DNA of 64,000 nucleotides from Deltaproteobacteria bacterium. GTDB lineage: Bacteria; Myxococcota_A; Polyangia; HGW-17. Positions 44,345-53,210 of this stretch are shown here, piece by piece (position 1 is the stretch's first letter; every line of letters starts with the position of its first letter). The notes below the pieces were generated by a model. That model was not told where the DNA came from. It was given only the letters and a program-made list of their open reading frames with translations, and ran no database searches. Made by a program: the position numbers and the translations under genes. The stretch lies in the NCBI GenBank assembly GCA_016937155.1, contig JAFGWM010000038.1, positions 1-64,000 of the forward strand, given 5' to 3'.

Positions 44345-44998
44345 CTAGAGATAGACTCTCTTCTTCACGGCATATCTTAGCACTACCAGAGAATTCATAG
44401 CTCCAGGAACACCACCACTCAGAAGAACGATATTGTCCTCAGGGATAATTTTAACTATCTTAAGATTCTGAACAGTAACACGACGGGATCCCATATGTCC
44501 TGCCATTTTCTTTCCCTTAACAACACGCCCTGGTGTGAGACGACAACCAATGGAACCACCATGACGGAAATATTCGTGATTACCATGGGTCTGCTCAAAA
44601 CCTGCAAAATTATACCTCTTCATAACACCCTGAAAACCCTTACCTTTGCTTGTCCCGGTTACATCAACGGGATCTCCCGCTTTGAAAACCTCAGAGGCTG
44701 TGATTTCCTGACCTGCTGTAAATTCAATTTTATCTTCATCTCTTAATCTGAGTTCTCTGATGAATCTACGAGGGGAATGTCCTCTTTTTTCAAACTGACC
44801 GCGGTCAGGTGAATTAAGTCTGGAAGCCTTCTGTTCATCAAAAGCTAACTGAAGTGCGTTATAACCATGTTTCTCAACAGTTTTAACATCAAGAACCAGA
44901 TTAGGATCAACTTTGATAACTGTTACCGGAATACGTAAGCCTGCTTCTGTAAAAATCTGCGTCATACCAAGCTTTTTGCCAATAATACCCATTCTCAT
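44345..44998 (-). CDS. rplC: 50S ribosomal protein L3, encoded alone
   Basis: A complete 217-residue L3: MRMGIIGKKLGMTQIF at the start, then the family core GTSKGKGFQGVMKRYNFAG, HGSIGCRLTPGRVVKGKKMAGHMG, and VTVQNLKIVKIIPEDNIVLLSGGVPG. L3 nucleates 23S rRNA folding and lines the peptidyl-transferase region. Normally rplC lies between rpsJ and rplD in the S10 operon; here no ribosomal-protein gene flanks it. Upstream is a divergent mtnP and downstream a 178-base gap to rlmE. An aaggag site precedes the ATG and a strong promoter drives it. It is full length with no sign of decay. Either the sole, relocated L3 gene or a second copy. Confidence 0.96.
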   Translation of the reverse strand: MRMGIIGKKLGMTQIFTEAGLRIPVTVIKVDPNLVLDVKTVEKHGYNALQLAFDEQKASRLNSPDRGQFEKRGHSPRRFIRELRLRDEDKIEFTAGQEITASEVFKAGDPVDVTGTSKGKGFQGVMKRYNFAGFEQTHGNHEYFRHGGSIGCRLTPGRVVKGKKMAGHMGSRRVTVQNLKIVKIIPEDNIVLLSGGVPGAMNSLVVLRYAVKKRVYL

Positions 44999-45065
44999 TT
45001 GAATTCTCCTTTTCTCCAGAGGAAACCCGCAGTGGCTTCATGGACGTTAAATTTAAGCTGATACT

Positions 45066-45094
45066 CTAATAGTTGAATAAACACAATATGTCAA
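45066..45094 (-). promoter_or_regulatory. Promoter of rplC
   Basis: Minus strand: perfect TTGACA (45089-45094), 17 bases, TATTAG (45066-45071). The predicted transcript has a leader of about 60 bases. It is back to back with the mtnP promoter; the two -35 elements are one base apart. Confidence 0.6.
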
Positions 45095-45095
45095 C

Positions 45096-45124
45096 TTGAA
45101 ATATCCATTGAATAAGTTTAATCT
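45096..45124 (+). promoter_or_regulatory. Promoter of mtnP
   Basis: TTGAAA (45096-45101), 17 bases, TAATCT (45119-45124). Transcription would start near 45131, so the whole paired leader described next would be at the 5' end of the message. Confidence 0.45.
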
Positions 45125-45135
45125 CTCAGTTGAAA

Positions 45136-45187
45136 CTCGGGATATTTCGTTAAAAACAACCGGTTTCCCGAGGGAAAGGCTTTTTTT
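45136..45187 (+). promoter_or_regulatory. Attenuator-like leader of mtnP with two exclusive hairpins
   Basis: CTCGGGA (45136-45142) pairs perfectly with TCCCGAG (45166-45172). The second arm also belongs to a tight hairpin TTTCC-CGAG-GGAAA with TTTCCC/GGGAAA symmetry (45164-45177), followed by GGC and seven Ts (45181-45187) right before the ATG. The two pairings exclude each other, and the Shine-Dalgarno-like gagggaaagg is inside the second hairpin. This resembles a terminator/anti-terminator or a sequestering switch. Read by eye; no folding energy calculated. Confidence 0.45.
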
Positions 45188-46045
45188 ATGTTACTTGGAA
45201 TAACTGGTGGCAGCGGGTTTTACTCAATCAAATCATTGAATGTTAAAGAAAAAAGATCCGTATGGACACCCTTCGGGATGCCATCATCAGATCTTATTTT
45301 CGGAGAAATAGATGGAAACAGCGTTGTCTTTCTTGCCAGGCATGGCGAAGGACACACTATTCCACCACATAACATCAATTACAGAGCCAACATCTGGGCT
45401 CTTAAAAATGCTGGAGTCACACATCTTGTTGCTGTCAGTGCAGTTGGAAGTCTCAGAGAAGATCTCCCTCCTGGCACTTTTGTTGCGGTGGATCAGTTCA
45501 TTGATTTCACAAAAAACAGAAAATCAACATTTTTTGATGATCTGGCATGCCATGTTAGTTTTGCAGAACCAGTATGCAGCGAACTTGCCGATATGGTTAT
45601 ACTTGCTGCTGAAAACTCCGGTGTTGATATTGCAAAAAACGGAACTTATATATGTATTGAAGGTCCTGAATTTTCGTCTAAAGCTGAAAGTGCATTTTTC
45701 AGGCTGATCAATGCCAGCGTAATAGGAATGACAAATGTTACAGAGGCACGTCTTGCCAAAGAAGCTGAATTGCATTTTTCAACACTTGCAATGGTCACAG
45801 ATTATGACTGCTGGCGAGAAGAAGAAACTCCTGTAACTGTTGAAACAGTTATGGATACAATACGCCAGAATGGTGAAAAAGCCAATTCCACTATCGAGAA
45901 CCTTGTGAAGTACTTCAAATCAGGTTCTTTTAAATGCAATACCTGCAACAATTCACTGTCAGGAGCAATCATGACTGATATGAACAAACTTAGTTCAGCA
46001 AAACGTGAAGAACTGAAACTTTTCACAGGAAGATTCCATAAGTAA
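45188..46045 (+). CDS. mtnP: S-methyl-5'-thioadenosine phosphorylase
   Basis: Splits methylthioadenosine, the by-product of polyamine and quorum-signal synthesis, into adenine and methylthioribose-1-phosphate. Recognisable: GITGGSGFYSI (phosphate loop), FLARHGEGHTIPPHNINYRANIWALK (about 48-73), AVSAVGSLREDLPPGTFVAVDQFIDFT, CIEGPEFSSKAES, GMTNVTEARLAKEAELHFSTLAMVTDYDCW. The N-V-T-E-A and D-Y-D-C-W signatures are those of MTAP rather than purine nucleoside phosphorylase. 285 residues is normal. It has its own promoter and a structured leader, diverges from rplC, and its stop overlaps the next ATG (TAATG). Confidence 0.94.
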   Translation: MLLGITGGSGFYSIKSLNVKEKRSVWTPFGMPSSDLIFGEIDGNSVVFLARHGEGHTIPPHNINYRANIWALKNAGVTHLVAVSAVGSLREDLPPGTFVAVDQFIDFTKNRKSTFFDDLACHVSFAEPVCSELADMVILAAENSGVDIAKNGTYICIEGPEFSSKAESAFFRLINASVIGMTNVTEARLAKEAELHFSTLAMVTDYDCWREEETPVTVETVMDTIRQNGEKANSTIENLVKYFKSGSFKCNTCNNSLSGAIMTDMNKLSSAKREELKLFTGRFHK

Positions 46046-46713
46046 TGGTAAGAGTACTGATACTTACACTCCTGATACTGCCACCTGGTTGTGGGAAAGA
46101 TCAGGATAAATCACGGGAAATAAAAAAAAGCAAACAGACTTTCAGTGATGTATACAACCTCAAAAATGCAGTCAACCACCTCAAAGTGGGAAAATATAAT
46201 GATTCACTTTTAATTCTGCAGAAGATTCGGACAAAACATCTTAATAATCCCGAATATTTCAACACCCTTGGCATGGCCAGCAGAATAAACAGCTACATAG
46301 AAAAAGATCCTGAACTGAGAAAATCAGAAATAAAATCCTTCCGTAAGGCACTGGAATTGTCACCTGATAATCCCGTATACCTCCTGAATCTTGCAGTTTC
46401 ATTATGGGAAACATCTCAAAAAAAAGAGAGCTGCAGTCTTTTGGAGAAATTTATACGGATAAACCCACTGCATAACGAAAAAAGTGAAATTCTAAACAGA
46501 TTAAAAATCTGCCACAAAAAACCTGAAATGGAAAAAAGTCCTGAAAAGGGTAACAGAATAGTTCAATCTGTAAAAAATAAACCAACTGAAATGAAATCAG
46601 ACGACAAAACAAAAAATAAGGATAACAATATTTCCACTGCTTCAAAAATAATTAATAGAAAAAATATTTCAGTTTCAGATATGGCAGCAGCAAAAAAAAT
46701 AAAAAATCCTTAA
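46045..46713 (+). CDS. Small TPR lipoprotein
   Basis: A 222-residue protein with a lipoprotein signal (MVRVLILTLLILPPGC), a TPR region (about 50-150; SLLILQKIRTKHLNNPEYFNTLG and IKSFRKALELSPDNPVYLLNLAVSLW) and a Lys/Asn-rich tail without clear structure. One base overlaps the mtnP stop, so it is coupled to that gene. Function unknown; TPR lipoproteins recur throughout this window. Confidence 0.75.
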   Translation: MVRVLILTLLILPPGCGKDQDKSREIKKSKQTFSDVYNLKNAVNHLKVGKYNDSLLILQKIRTKHLNNPEYFNTLGMASRINSYIEKDPELRKSEIKSFRKALELSPDNPVYLLNLAVSLWETSQKKESCSLLEKFIRINPLHNEKSEILNRLKICHKKPEMEKSPEKGNRIVQSVKNKPTEMKSDDKTKNKDNNISTASKIINRKNISVSDMAAAKKIKNP

Positions 46714-46840
46714 TTTTTAATTACAGGTATAGATGTTTTTTTAAGATTCCGATTTTTTATGGTATTAATTTTCCATAAACTCTTACCCGGATTTCAGAAA
46801 AAATGGCACACTGTTCATCCGGCTATGAAAGGTAAAAATT

Positions 46841-47740
46841 ATGGGATTGACAGTAGTTGGATCCGTGGCGTTTGATGATGTTGAAACCAGATATGGAAAA
46901 GTAACCAGGGTATTAGGTGGAAGCGCATCCTACAGTGGAGTTATTGCGTCTAACTTTACCGATGTTAATGTAGTAGCTGTAGTGGGAGAAGATTTTCCCG
47001 ATGAATATATGGATTTACTGAAAAACCGGAACATTGATACCAGGGGTCTAAAAAAAACCAGAGGAAACACCTTTTTATGGAGAGGACGATACTCTGACAA
47101 TTTCGCCAGAAGAACTACAATTGAAACTCAATTGAATGTTTTTGCCGATTTTGATCCTGAGATTCCTGATGAATATGCAGATACATCTTTTCTTTTTCTC
47201 GCAAATATTCACCCGGCTCTTCAACTGAAAGTCCTTGATTCGATGAATGCCAACCCTTTTGTGGCTGGTGACACAATGAATCTATGGATTGATACAGAGT
47301 TAAACCTGCTCAAAACAGTGATATCCAGACTGAACATGATTGCTGTTAATGACGAGGAAATCAGGCAGCTAACCGGTAAATTCAATCTGGTAAAAGCAGG
47401 CAGAGCACTTCAGAAAATGGGTCCTGAATGCGTTATTCTTAAAAAAGGTGAACACGGGGCAATGCTGTTTCATCATGATGAAATGTTTTTTGTTCCGGCA
47501 TTTCCTCTACTCCAGTTCAAGGATCCCACGGGCGCAGGTGACAGTTTTGCAGGAGGTCTTATGGGCTATCTTGCAAGTGTTGGAAAAGTGGATATGGATA
47601 TACTGAAAAAAGCGATGTTTTACGGAGCAGTAAGCGCATCCTTCACTGTTGAAGATTTTTCCCTTAACCGCATAAAGGATCTGACAAAATCAGAAATTGA
47701 TGAAAGATTTGCTTCAATGCAGAGTTACACTTCTCTTTAG
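46841..47740 (+). CDS. PfkB-family sugar or nucleoside kinase
   Basis: A ribokinase-fold carbohydrate kinase. The second PfkB signature is intact as DPTGAGDSFAGGLMGYLA (about 229-246), with Asp of GAGD as catalytic base; the N-terminal region has GGSASYSGVIASNF and a lid segment. Length 299 fits. The substrate is not fixed by sequence: adenosine, ribose, fructose-phosphate and ketogluconate kinases share this fold. It follows mtnP and a TPR lipoprotein by a 127-base gap, so a role in recycling products of nucleoside phosphorolysis is possible but speculative. Confidence 0.88.
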   Translation: MGLTVVGSVAFDDVETRYGKVTRVLGGSASYSGVIASNFTDVNVVAVVGEDFPDEYMDLLKNRNIDTRGLKKTRGNTFLWRGRYSDNFARRTTIETQLNVFADFDPEIPDEYADTSFLFLANIHPALQLKVLDSMNANPFVAGDTMNLWIDTELNLLKTVISRLNMIAVNDEEIRQLTGKFNLVKAGRALQKMGPECVILKKGEHGAMLFHHDEMFFVPAFPLLQFKDPTGAGDSFAGGLMGYLASVGKVDMDILKKAMFYGAVSASFTVEDFSLNRIKDLTKSEIDERFASMQSYTSL

Positions 47741-47797
47741 ATGAGTTTGTTTTGAAAACAGAAGGGGGATTAGATATTTTTGTGTTATAAAAGAAAC

Positions 47798-49450
47798 ATG
47801 AAAAAATATTTTTTTTTACTTTTCTTATTTGCCCACCCAAGTTGTGATGAAGAAAAAAAGTCTTCATTGAACAACGCCACTGATATCACGGATTACAATG
47901 TTGCCGTATGCAGCACAGGCGATGATACTCCGGTTGAAATATCAGTTCCGGTACTTCGTATGACATTGAAAGCATCATGGGATGAAAACTGGTTTGCATC
48001 ACCTGCTGTCTATGATCTCGATGGGGATGGAACGATGGAAATAATCGCTGCCAGACACAGCGTGCTGTATGTCTGGAAAAATACAGGTGAACTTTTATGG
48101 AGAGCTGCATGGAGTTTTAATGCCGATGATCCTGAGGATCATGGAGGAAGCAGGATGTGGCCTTCACCGGTGATTGGTGATTTTAACGGAGATGGATTCG
48201 GTGAAATTGCTGTTGGAAGTGATGCAGACAGTTCCAGTGGAGTTAATATTGCTGTTTATGATCATACAGGACAACTGCTGAGCGGCTGGCCTGTGCATTT
48301 CGGCGGTTCACATGAAGTGCGTTCAATAACAGCAGGAGATCTTGATCTTGATGGTATTTTCGAAATTATTGTTAATAAAACATCCGAAGGCCCCGCTACA
48401 GCAGTTTATAATCTTGATGGAACACTAAAGGCTGGCTGGCCTCAGATTAATCACGACACATGTGATCCGATAGATGCTGAACAGTGCTGGGATTATGGGG
48501 GATATAACCAGAATATTGGTGTAGCTGATATGGATGGTGATGGATTTTTGGATGTTATTTCTACTTACGATGCCATTGGTTTTGGAATATTTCACGGAGA
48601 CGGCAGCCCATTCACAACAGATTCATCTTTCAGTGACAAGGTGGTCACGGCAGTTGAAGCATATCATGATATTGCTCTTTCCCGTCAGGGCTGGGGGACA
48701 GGTGATCGTTCGGAATTTACATACAGTCCACCGGTTATGGCAGACATAAACAATGACGGCAGGATTGAACTTATTCTGGCGGGAGATCACGAACATTCTT
48801 TGTCTACAGAAAATCAGGGAGTAACACTTTGGGTACTTAACCATGACATGACACGTCCCTCAGGGTGGGAGTGGCCAAAGGACACTTTACCACCACTTAC
48901 ATCTGACAATCTTGGTCAGAACATAGTACCAACTCGACCCTCACCAAGTGTTGGAAATATAGTTGAGTATGAAGGTCTCGAAATTATTTTTCCGGCTTAT
49001 GACGGCAGAATGTATGCCTATACAGCAGATGGAACAAGACTCTGGTCATGGAAGTTCGGATCATCCTCTCCATATATCGGTGCATCTGAAGCACTGATAA
49101 CTGATTTGAATCAGGATGGCATTCCAGAAATAATTTTTACGACTTTTTCATCAGGAGATCCCAGAGAGCCTGACACACCTGCTCACCTTGTAATACTTAG
49201 CAATAAAGGGGAACTTATTCATAAGGTGGAAATATTCGGCAGAGGTTCAATGGCTTCTCCAACAATAGCTGATATTGATGGTGATGGAAAATTGGAAATA
49301 ATAATATCCCTCAAGGATACTCTGGGAGGAGAATATGGTGGAGTACAGATCTGGGATATTGATTCATCCAGGGATAACTGTCTTATGTGGCCGACACAGA
49401 GGGGAAATAATCTCAGAACCGGTTATTTCAATCAATTAGATCATGACTGA
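47798..49450 (+). CDS. FG-GAP/VCBS-repeat calcium-binding lipoprotein
   Basis: The first in-frame ATG is at 47780 but MKKYFFLLFLFAHPSC (start 47798) is the lipoprotein signal; Asp-Glu-Glu follows the Cys. The 550-residue chain carries at least seven integrin-like calcium-loop repeats, D-x-D/N-x-D-G-x-x-E-I: DLDGDGTMEIIAARH, DFNGDGFGEIAVGSD, DLDLDGIFEIIVNK, DMDGDGFLDVISTYD, DINNDGRIELILAGD, DLNQDGIPEIIFTTF and DIDGDGKLEIIISLK. They form a beta-propeller. It is probably cell-surface and may bind polysaccharide or protein; no enzyme motif. It follows the kinase by 57 bases. Confidence 0.88.
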   Translation: MKKYFFLLFLFAHPSCDEEKKSSLNNATDITDYNVAVCSTGDDTPVEISVPVLRMTLKASWDENWFASPAVYDLDGDGTMEIIAARHSVLYVWKNTGELLWRAAWSFNADDPEDHGGSRMWPSPVIGDFNGDGFGEIAVGSDADSSSGVNIAVYDHTGQLLSGWPVHFGGSHEVRSITAGDLDLDGIFEIIVNKTSEGPATAVYNLDGTLKAGWPQINHDTCDPIDAEQCWDYGGYNQNIGVADMDGDGFLDVISTYDAIGFGIFHGDGSPFTTDSSFSDKVVTAVEAYHDIALSRQGWGTGDRSEFTYSPPVMADINNDGRIELILAGDHEHSLSTENQGVTLWVLNHDMTRPSGWEWPKDTLPPLTSDNLGQNIVPTRPSPSVGNIVEYEGLEIIFPAYDGRMYAYTADGTRLWSWKFGSSSPYIGASEALITDLNQDGIPEIIFTTFSSGDPREPDTPAHLVILSNKGELIHKVEIFGRGSMASPTIADIDGDGKLEIIISLKDTLGGEYGGVQIWDIDSSRDNCLMWPTQRGNNLRTGYFNQLDHD

Positions 49451-49730
49451 GTAATTTTTCAATACCGTCTCCAATTCCTGACTCCTGTAAAAGTGTAAAC
49501 CTGTAACATGGAAGATATGGTGGAAATTCTATTTTCCGGTTGCATTCCAAAGGATTTTAAAGGATTATTCGCCCGCTGAGTCTGGTAATTAACTGAGAAA
49601 CGGGTTTTCCCTTTTCAGATGGTCCTTTTCCGATTTTGTTATCCTGGACTTAAACATCTTTATGTATTCTCAGTTTACTTACTTCACTCATCAGTAACTG
49701 CTTTGACTAAATGATGAAAGTGAGAATATC
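49451..49730 (+). other. Intergenic region before pheS
   Basis: 280 bases with no reading frame. An imperfect hairpin CTGAGAAacGGG-tttt-CCCTTTTCAG lies at 49593-49618 but no T-run follows it, so neither a terminator nor a phenylalanine attenuator can be claimed. No T-box motif was seen. Promoter not fixed. Confidence 0.4.
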
Positions 49731-50774
49731 ATGTTTGATGATATCCAGAAACTCGAGGAACAGGCCGTCCAGGCTATCAACAAAGCCATGGATCTTGATA
49801 CTCTCCGTAAAATTGAAACTGAATATACCGGGAAAAAAGGCAGCATTACATTATTACTGAAGGGCCTCGGAAAAATGGCTCCAGAGGAACGCAAGGCTGC
49901 AGGTATGGCCTGTAATAATGCAAAACAGGCAGTCTTATCAGCTTCAGAATTTCGGAAAAATGAAATAACCGAAAATGAAATAAAAAAACAGCTGGATGCA
50001 CCAGGGTTTGATCCAACATTACCTTCCATTCCCGTAAAACAAATGTCAGGTAATTTTCATCCCGTAAGCACCATAAGTTTCAGTGTGGAAAAAGTTTTTG
50101 AAAAACTCGGTTTTAAAATTCCGGATTATTTTGAAGTGGAATCAGAATGGTTCAACTTTGAAGCCCTTAATATTCCTGGTGATCATCCTGCAAGAGATAT
50201 GCAGGATACATTCTGGCTTAAAAATGGAAGCCTCCTCAGGACTCATACATCTCCCGGTCAGGCGCGTGCAATGAAGGAATTTAAACCTCCTTTCAGGGCT
50301 ATATTTCCCGGCAGAGTTTTCAGATATGAAAGAACCGATGCATCTCATGAACACACTTTTCATCAGGTTGAAGGTCTCATGATAGACAAAAACCTGAGTG
50401 TTTCCAATTTGATAGCTATCATGAAACTCCTTCTTGAAGCAATTTTTGAACAGGAGATAACCATAAGACTGAGGCCTGGATATTTCCCCTTTGTGGAGCC
50501 GGGATTTGAACTTGATATCCAGTGTATGACCTGCGGTGGTTCCGGATGTCCTGTGTGTAAACACAGTGGATGGGTTGAACTACTCCCATGTGGTCTTGTT
50601 CATCCTGAAGTTCTTAAAGCAGGTGGACTTGATCCTGACGAATGGACCGGATGGGCATTCGGCCTCGGACTGACAAGACTTGCCATGATGAAATACAAAA
50701 TAAATCATATTACACATTTCATGTCGGGAGACCTGAGGTTTCTGTCACAGTTCAAAGCAGGAGGTGCCAGATGA
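49731..50774 (+). CDS. pheS: Phenylalanyl-tRNA synthetase alpha subunit
   Basis: Catalytic subunit of the alpha2beta2 enzyme. After an N-terminal coiled coil (about 1-85) come the class II motifs: motif 1 region VEKVFEKLGFKIPDYFEVESEWFNF, motif 2 FRAIFPGRVFRYERTDASHEHTFHQVEGL (about 186-213) and motif 3 GWAFGLGLTRLAMMKYKI (about 305-322). The zinc-like CMTCGGSGCPVCKHSGW insert (about 265-281) is seen in several bacteria. 347 residues is standard. It overlaps pheT by ATGA. Confidence 0.98.
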   Translation: MFDDIQKLEEQAVQAINKAMDLDTLRKIETEYTGKKGSITLLLKGLGKMAPEERKAAGMACNNAKQAVLSASEFRKNEITENEIKKQLDAPGFDPTLPSIPVKQMSGNFHPVSTISFSVEKVFEKLGFKIPDYFEVESEWFNFEALNIPGDHPARDMQDTFWLKNGSLLRTHTSPGQARAMKEFKPPFRAIFPGRVFRYERTDASHEHTFHQVEGLMIDKNLSVSNLIAIMKLLLEAIFEQEITIRLRPGYFPFVEPGFELDIQCMTCGGSGCPVCKHSGWVELLPCGLVHPEVLKAGGLDPDEWTGWAFGLGLTRLAMMKYKINHITHFMSGDLRFLSQFKAGGAR

Positions 50775-53164
50775 AAGTTTCATGGAACTGGATATCAAAA
50801 TATGCTGAACTTGAAGGAATTGATCCCATTGAACTCTCCAGACAGTTCACTCTGAGTGTTGCAGAAATTGATGAAGTTTACAAAACCGGTGAAGGCCTTG
50901 ACAATTGTTTTGTTGTCAGAGTTGACCGTGTGGAAACACACCCCGGTAGTAATAAACTTAAACTGGCAACTGTCTCAGGAGGAACAATTAACAGAACAGT
51001 TGTATGTGGTGCTCCCAACGTCAGAGAAGGTATGATTACTGTACTTGCTGATGAAGGCAGTGTGGTAAAATCATCGTCATCAGAACCGTTTGTAATCGGG
51101 AAGGCTGTAATCCGTGGTGTTGAAAGTACAGGAATGCTCGCTTCTCCTATGGAACTTGGGCTTGGAGATAATCACGCCGGGATTATTGAACTACCCCCGG
51201 AAACAGAAACAGGTAAACGTTTTCATGAAGTTGCTCCTGTTAAGGATGTAATCTGGGAGATAGATAACAAAAGTCTAACTCACAGACCGGATTTATGGGG
51301 ACACAGCGGTATCGCGAGAGAAGTAGCTTCTCTTTGTGGCAGAAAATATCTACCGGTTTCTCCGGATATTGTTTTTACAGATGATGATCCCCTTACTGTG
51401 AAAAACTCTGCAACTGATTTGTGTCCACGTTACACAGCATTCACAATGAGTGGAATCAGTATCGGCCCCTCACCTTTGTGGATACAAATTCTACTCTATA
51501 ATACCGGGATGAGACCAATAAACAATGTTGTAGATTTTACCAATTATTCAATGCTTACAACAGGTAACCCTCTACACGCTTTTGACAGAAGAGATATCCA
51601 CAACAGTTATATTGAAATCAGAACTGCAAAAGAAGGCGAAAACATAATAACTCTGGATCAGACTGATGTAAAACTGAATACTTCAGACCTGTTGATCACC
51701 GATTCAGAAGGAGGAATCGCCCTTGCAGGAGTGATGGGTGGTCTTAACAGTGAAGTAAAGGATGATACAGCAGATATCGTGCTTGAAGCCGCAAATTTTC
51801 ATGCGGGAACCATAAGAAAAACTGCAGTCAGAGCTGGGATAAGAACAGAGAGCAGTGCCAGATTTGAAAAAAGTCTTGACCCGGAAATGGCTCAAATTAC
51901 CGGATATCTTTTTGCCAGGCTTGTTTTAGATTATATTCCAGGAGCCGGGGTCAGCAGCAAATTCTATGATGAAGGCAACTGGAAAAGAGAACCTGTTATA
52001 ATATCAATTTCCTGCGATTTTATCAGAAATGCCCTCGGACTGGAGATTGCTAATGAAAAAATTATATCCATTCTTACATCTCTGGATTTTGCCGTTTCTG
52101 AGGATAGAGGAAATTTAATTGTACGGGTTCCTTCATGGAGAGCTACAAAGGATATTTCAATAAAAGAAGACCTTGTTGAGGAAATCGGAAGAATCTATGG
52201 TTATGACAATATTCCTCCTCAGTTACCAAGTGTTCTACTTGAAAAGCCTTGGTCACTCGATGTTAAAAATCTACAAAAAATCATCACTGATGTGATGGTT
52301 CTTGAACTCGGTTTTACTGAGGTGATGAATTACAGTTTTGATAAACTTAAGTATCTGAAAGCACTTGGTATAGGTACTGAAAATCTTCTAGAACTTGCAA
52401 ACCCCGTCAGCAAGGAAGAACCTGTTCTTAAAACAGATTTAATTCCAAATATGCTCGGTAATATTCTTCTCAACGAAAACCGCTGTGAGCAGCTCAGAAT
52501 TTTTGAAATGGGACGAGTTTTTATTCAGCAACAGCAGGATTTACCAAAACAACCCAGAATGTTCTCTTTCATCATAGGCGATAGCCAGATTAAGAATCAG
52601 GATGATCTGTTTTATAATGCGAAATACTGTATTGAAACTGTCATAAAAAGGATTGAGAGAGGAAATTGCGAAATTAAACCATGCACAACAGAGTTACCAT
52701 GGATTCATCCATCAAAAAGTGCAGATATCATAGTTTCCGGGGAAAAAACAGGATATATATCCATGATTAATCCTGTGGCGCAAAAAGCCATGGAAATACA
52801 AATGCCATTTGCATTGTGCAGTATCAATCTTGATTTATTATCCTCTATTCAAAAATCCATACATCAGTTTGAACCCCTTCCTAAATTCCCTGCAATCAGT
52901 TATGACGTTACCGTCATAGTGGAACCAACGGTCAGAGCCGGGGAAATTATTGAAATTCTGAAGGAAGTAGAACCCGAACTTATACACAACGTCAGATGTG
53001 TTGATTACTTTGAAGGGGAAAAATATGCTCCCAAAAGAGCATTGAGTTTCAGAATGGACTTTATCCATTCAAGCAGGACTTTGAAGCAGGAAGAAGTTAA
53101 TGAAATACACACACAGATAGTTAAAAAGCTATCAATCAGTGTTGAAGGTCAGGTGATGACCTGA
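50771..53164 (+). CDS. pheT: Phenylalanyl-tRNA synthetase beta subunit
   Basis: The start is 50771 (ATGA overlap with pheS, aggaggt just upstream), not 50642; that gives 797 residues and the standard MKVSWNWISKY opening. Domains: tRNA-binding B1 (about 42-150, VVRVDRVETHPGSNKLKLA), B3/B4 with editing site (about 210-395), B5 (about 405-470) and the C-terminal FDX-ACB domain (about 705-797, FPAISYDVTVIVEPTVRAGE). Complete. A short 46-base gap separates it from udk. Confidence 0.98.
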   Translation: MKVSWNWISKYAELEGIDPIELSRQFTLSVAEIDEVYKTGEGLDNCFVVRVDRVETHPGSNKLKLATVSGGTINRTVVCGAPNVREGMITVLADEGSVVKSSSSEPFVIGKAVIRGVESTGMLASPMELGLGDNHAGIIELPPETETGKRFHEVAPVKDVIWEIDNKSLTHRPDLWGHSGIAREVASLCGRKYLPVSPDIVFTDDDPLTVKNSATDLCPRYTAFTMSGISIGPSPLWIQILLYNTGMRPINNVVDFTNYSMLTTGNPLHAFDRRDIHNSYIEIRTAKEGENIITLDQTDVKLNTSDLLITDSEGGIALAGVMGGLNSEVKDDTADIVLEAANFHAGTIRKTAVRAGIRTESSARFEKSLDPEMAQITGYLFARLVLDYIPGAGVSSKFYDEGNWKREPVIISISCDFIRNALGLEIANEKIISILTSLDFAVSEDRGNLIVRVPSWRATKDISIKEDLVEEIGRIYGYDNIPPQLPSVLLEKPWSLDVKNLQKIITDVMVLELGFTEVMNYSFDKLKYLKALGIGTENLLELANPVSKEEPVLKTDLIPNMLGNILLNENRCEQLRIFEMGRVFIQQQQDLPKQPRMFSFIIGDSQIKNQDDLFYNAKYCIETVIKRIERGNCEIKPCTTELPWIHPSKSADIIVSGEKTGYISMINPVAQKAMEIQMPFALCSINLDLLSSIQKSIHQFEPLPKFPAISYDVTVIVEPTVRAGEIIEILKEVEPELIHNVRCVDYFEGEKYAPKRALSFRMDFIHSSRTLKQEEVNEIHTQIVKKLSISVEGQVMT

Positions 53165-53210
53165 TTTTACTGATTACAACATCCTTTCTGAGGAAGAATG
53201 AGGAAGGCTG

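Noticed and set aside
49593-49618. Hairpin before pheS as terminator or Phe attenuator
   Set aside because: The stem has a bulge and a GU pair and is not followed by a T-run; no leader peptide with Phe codons is seen.
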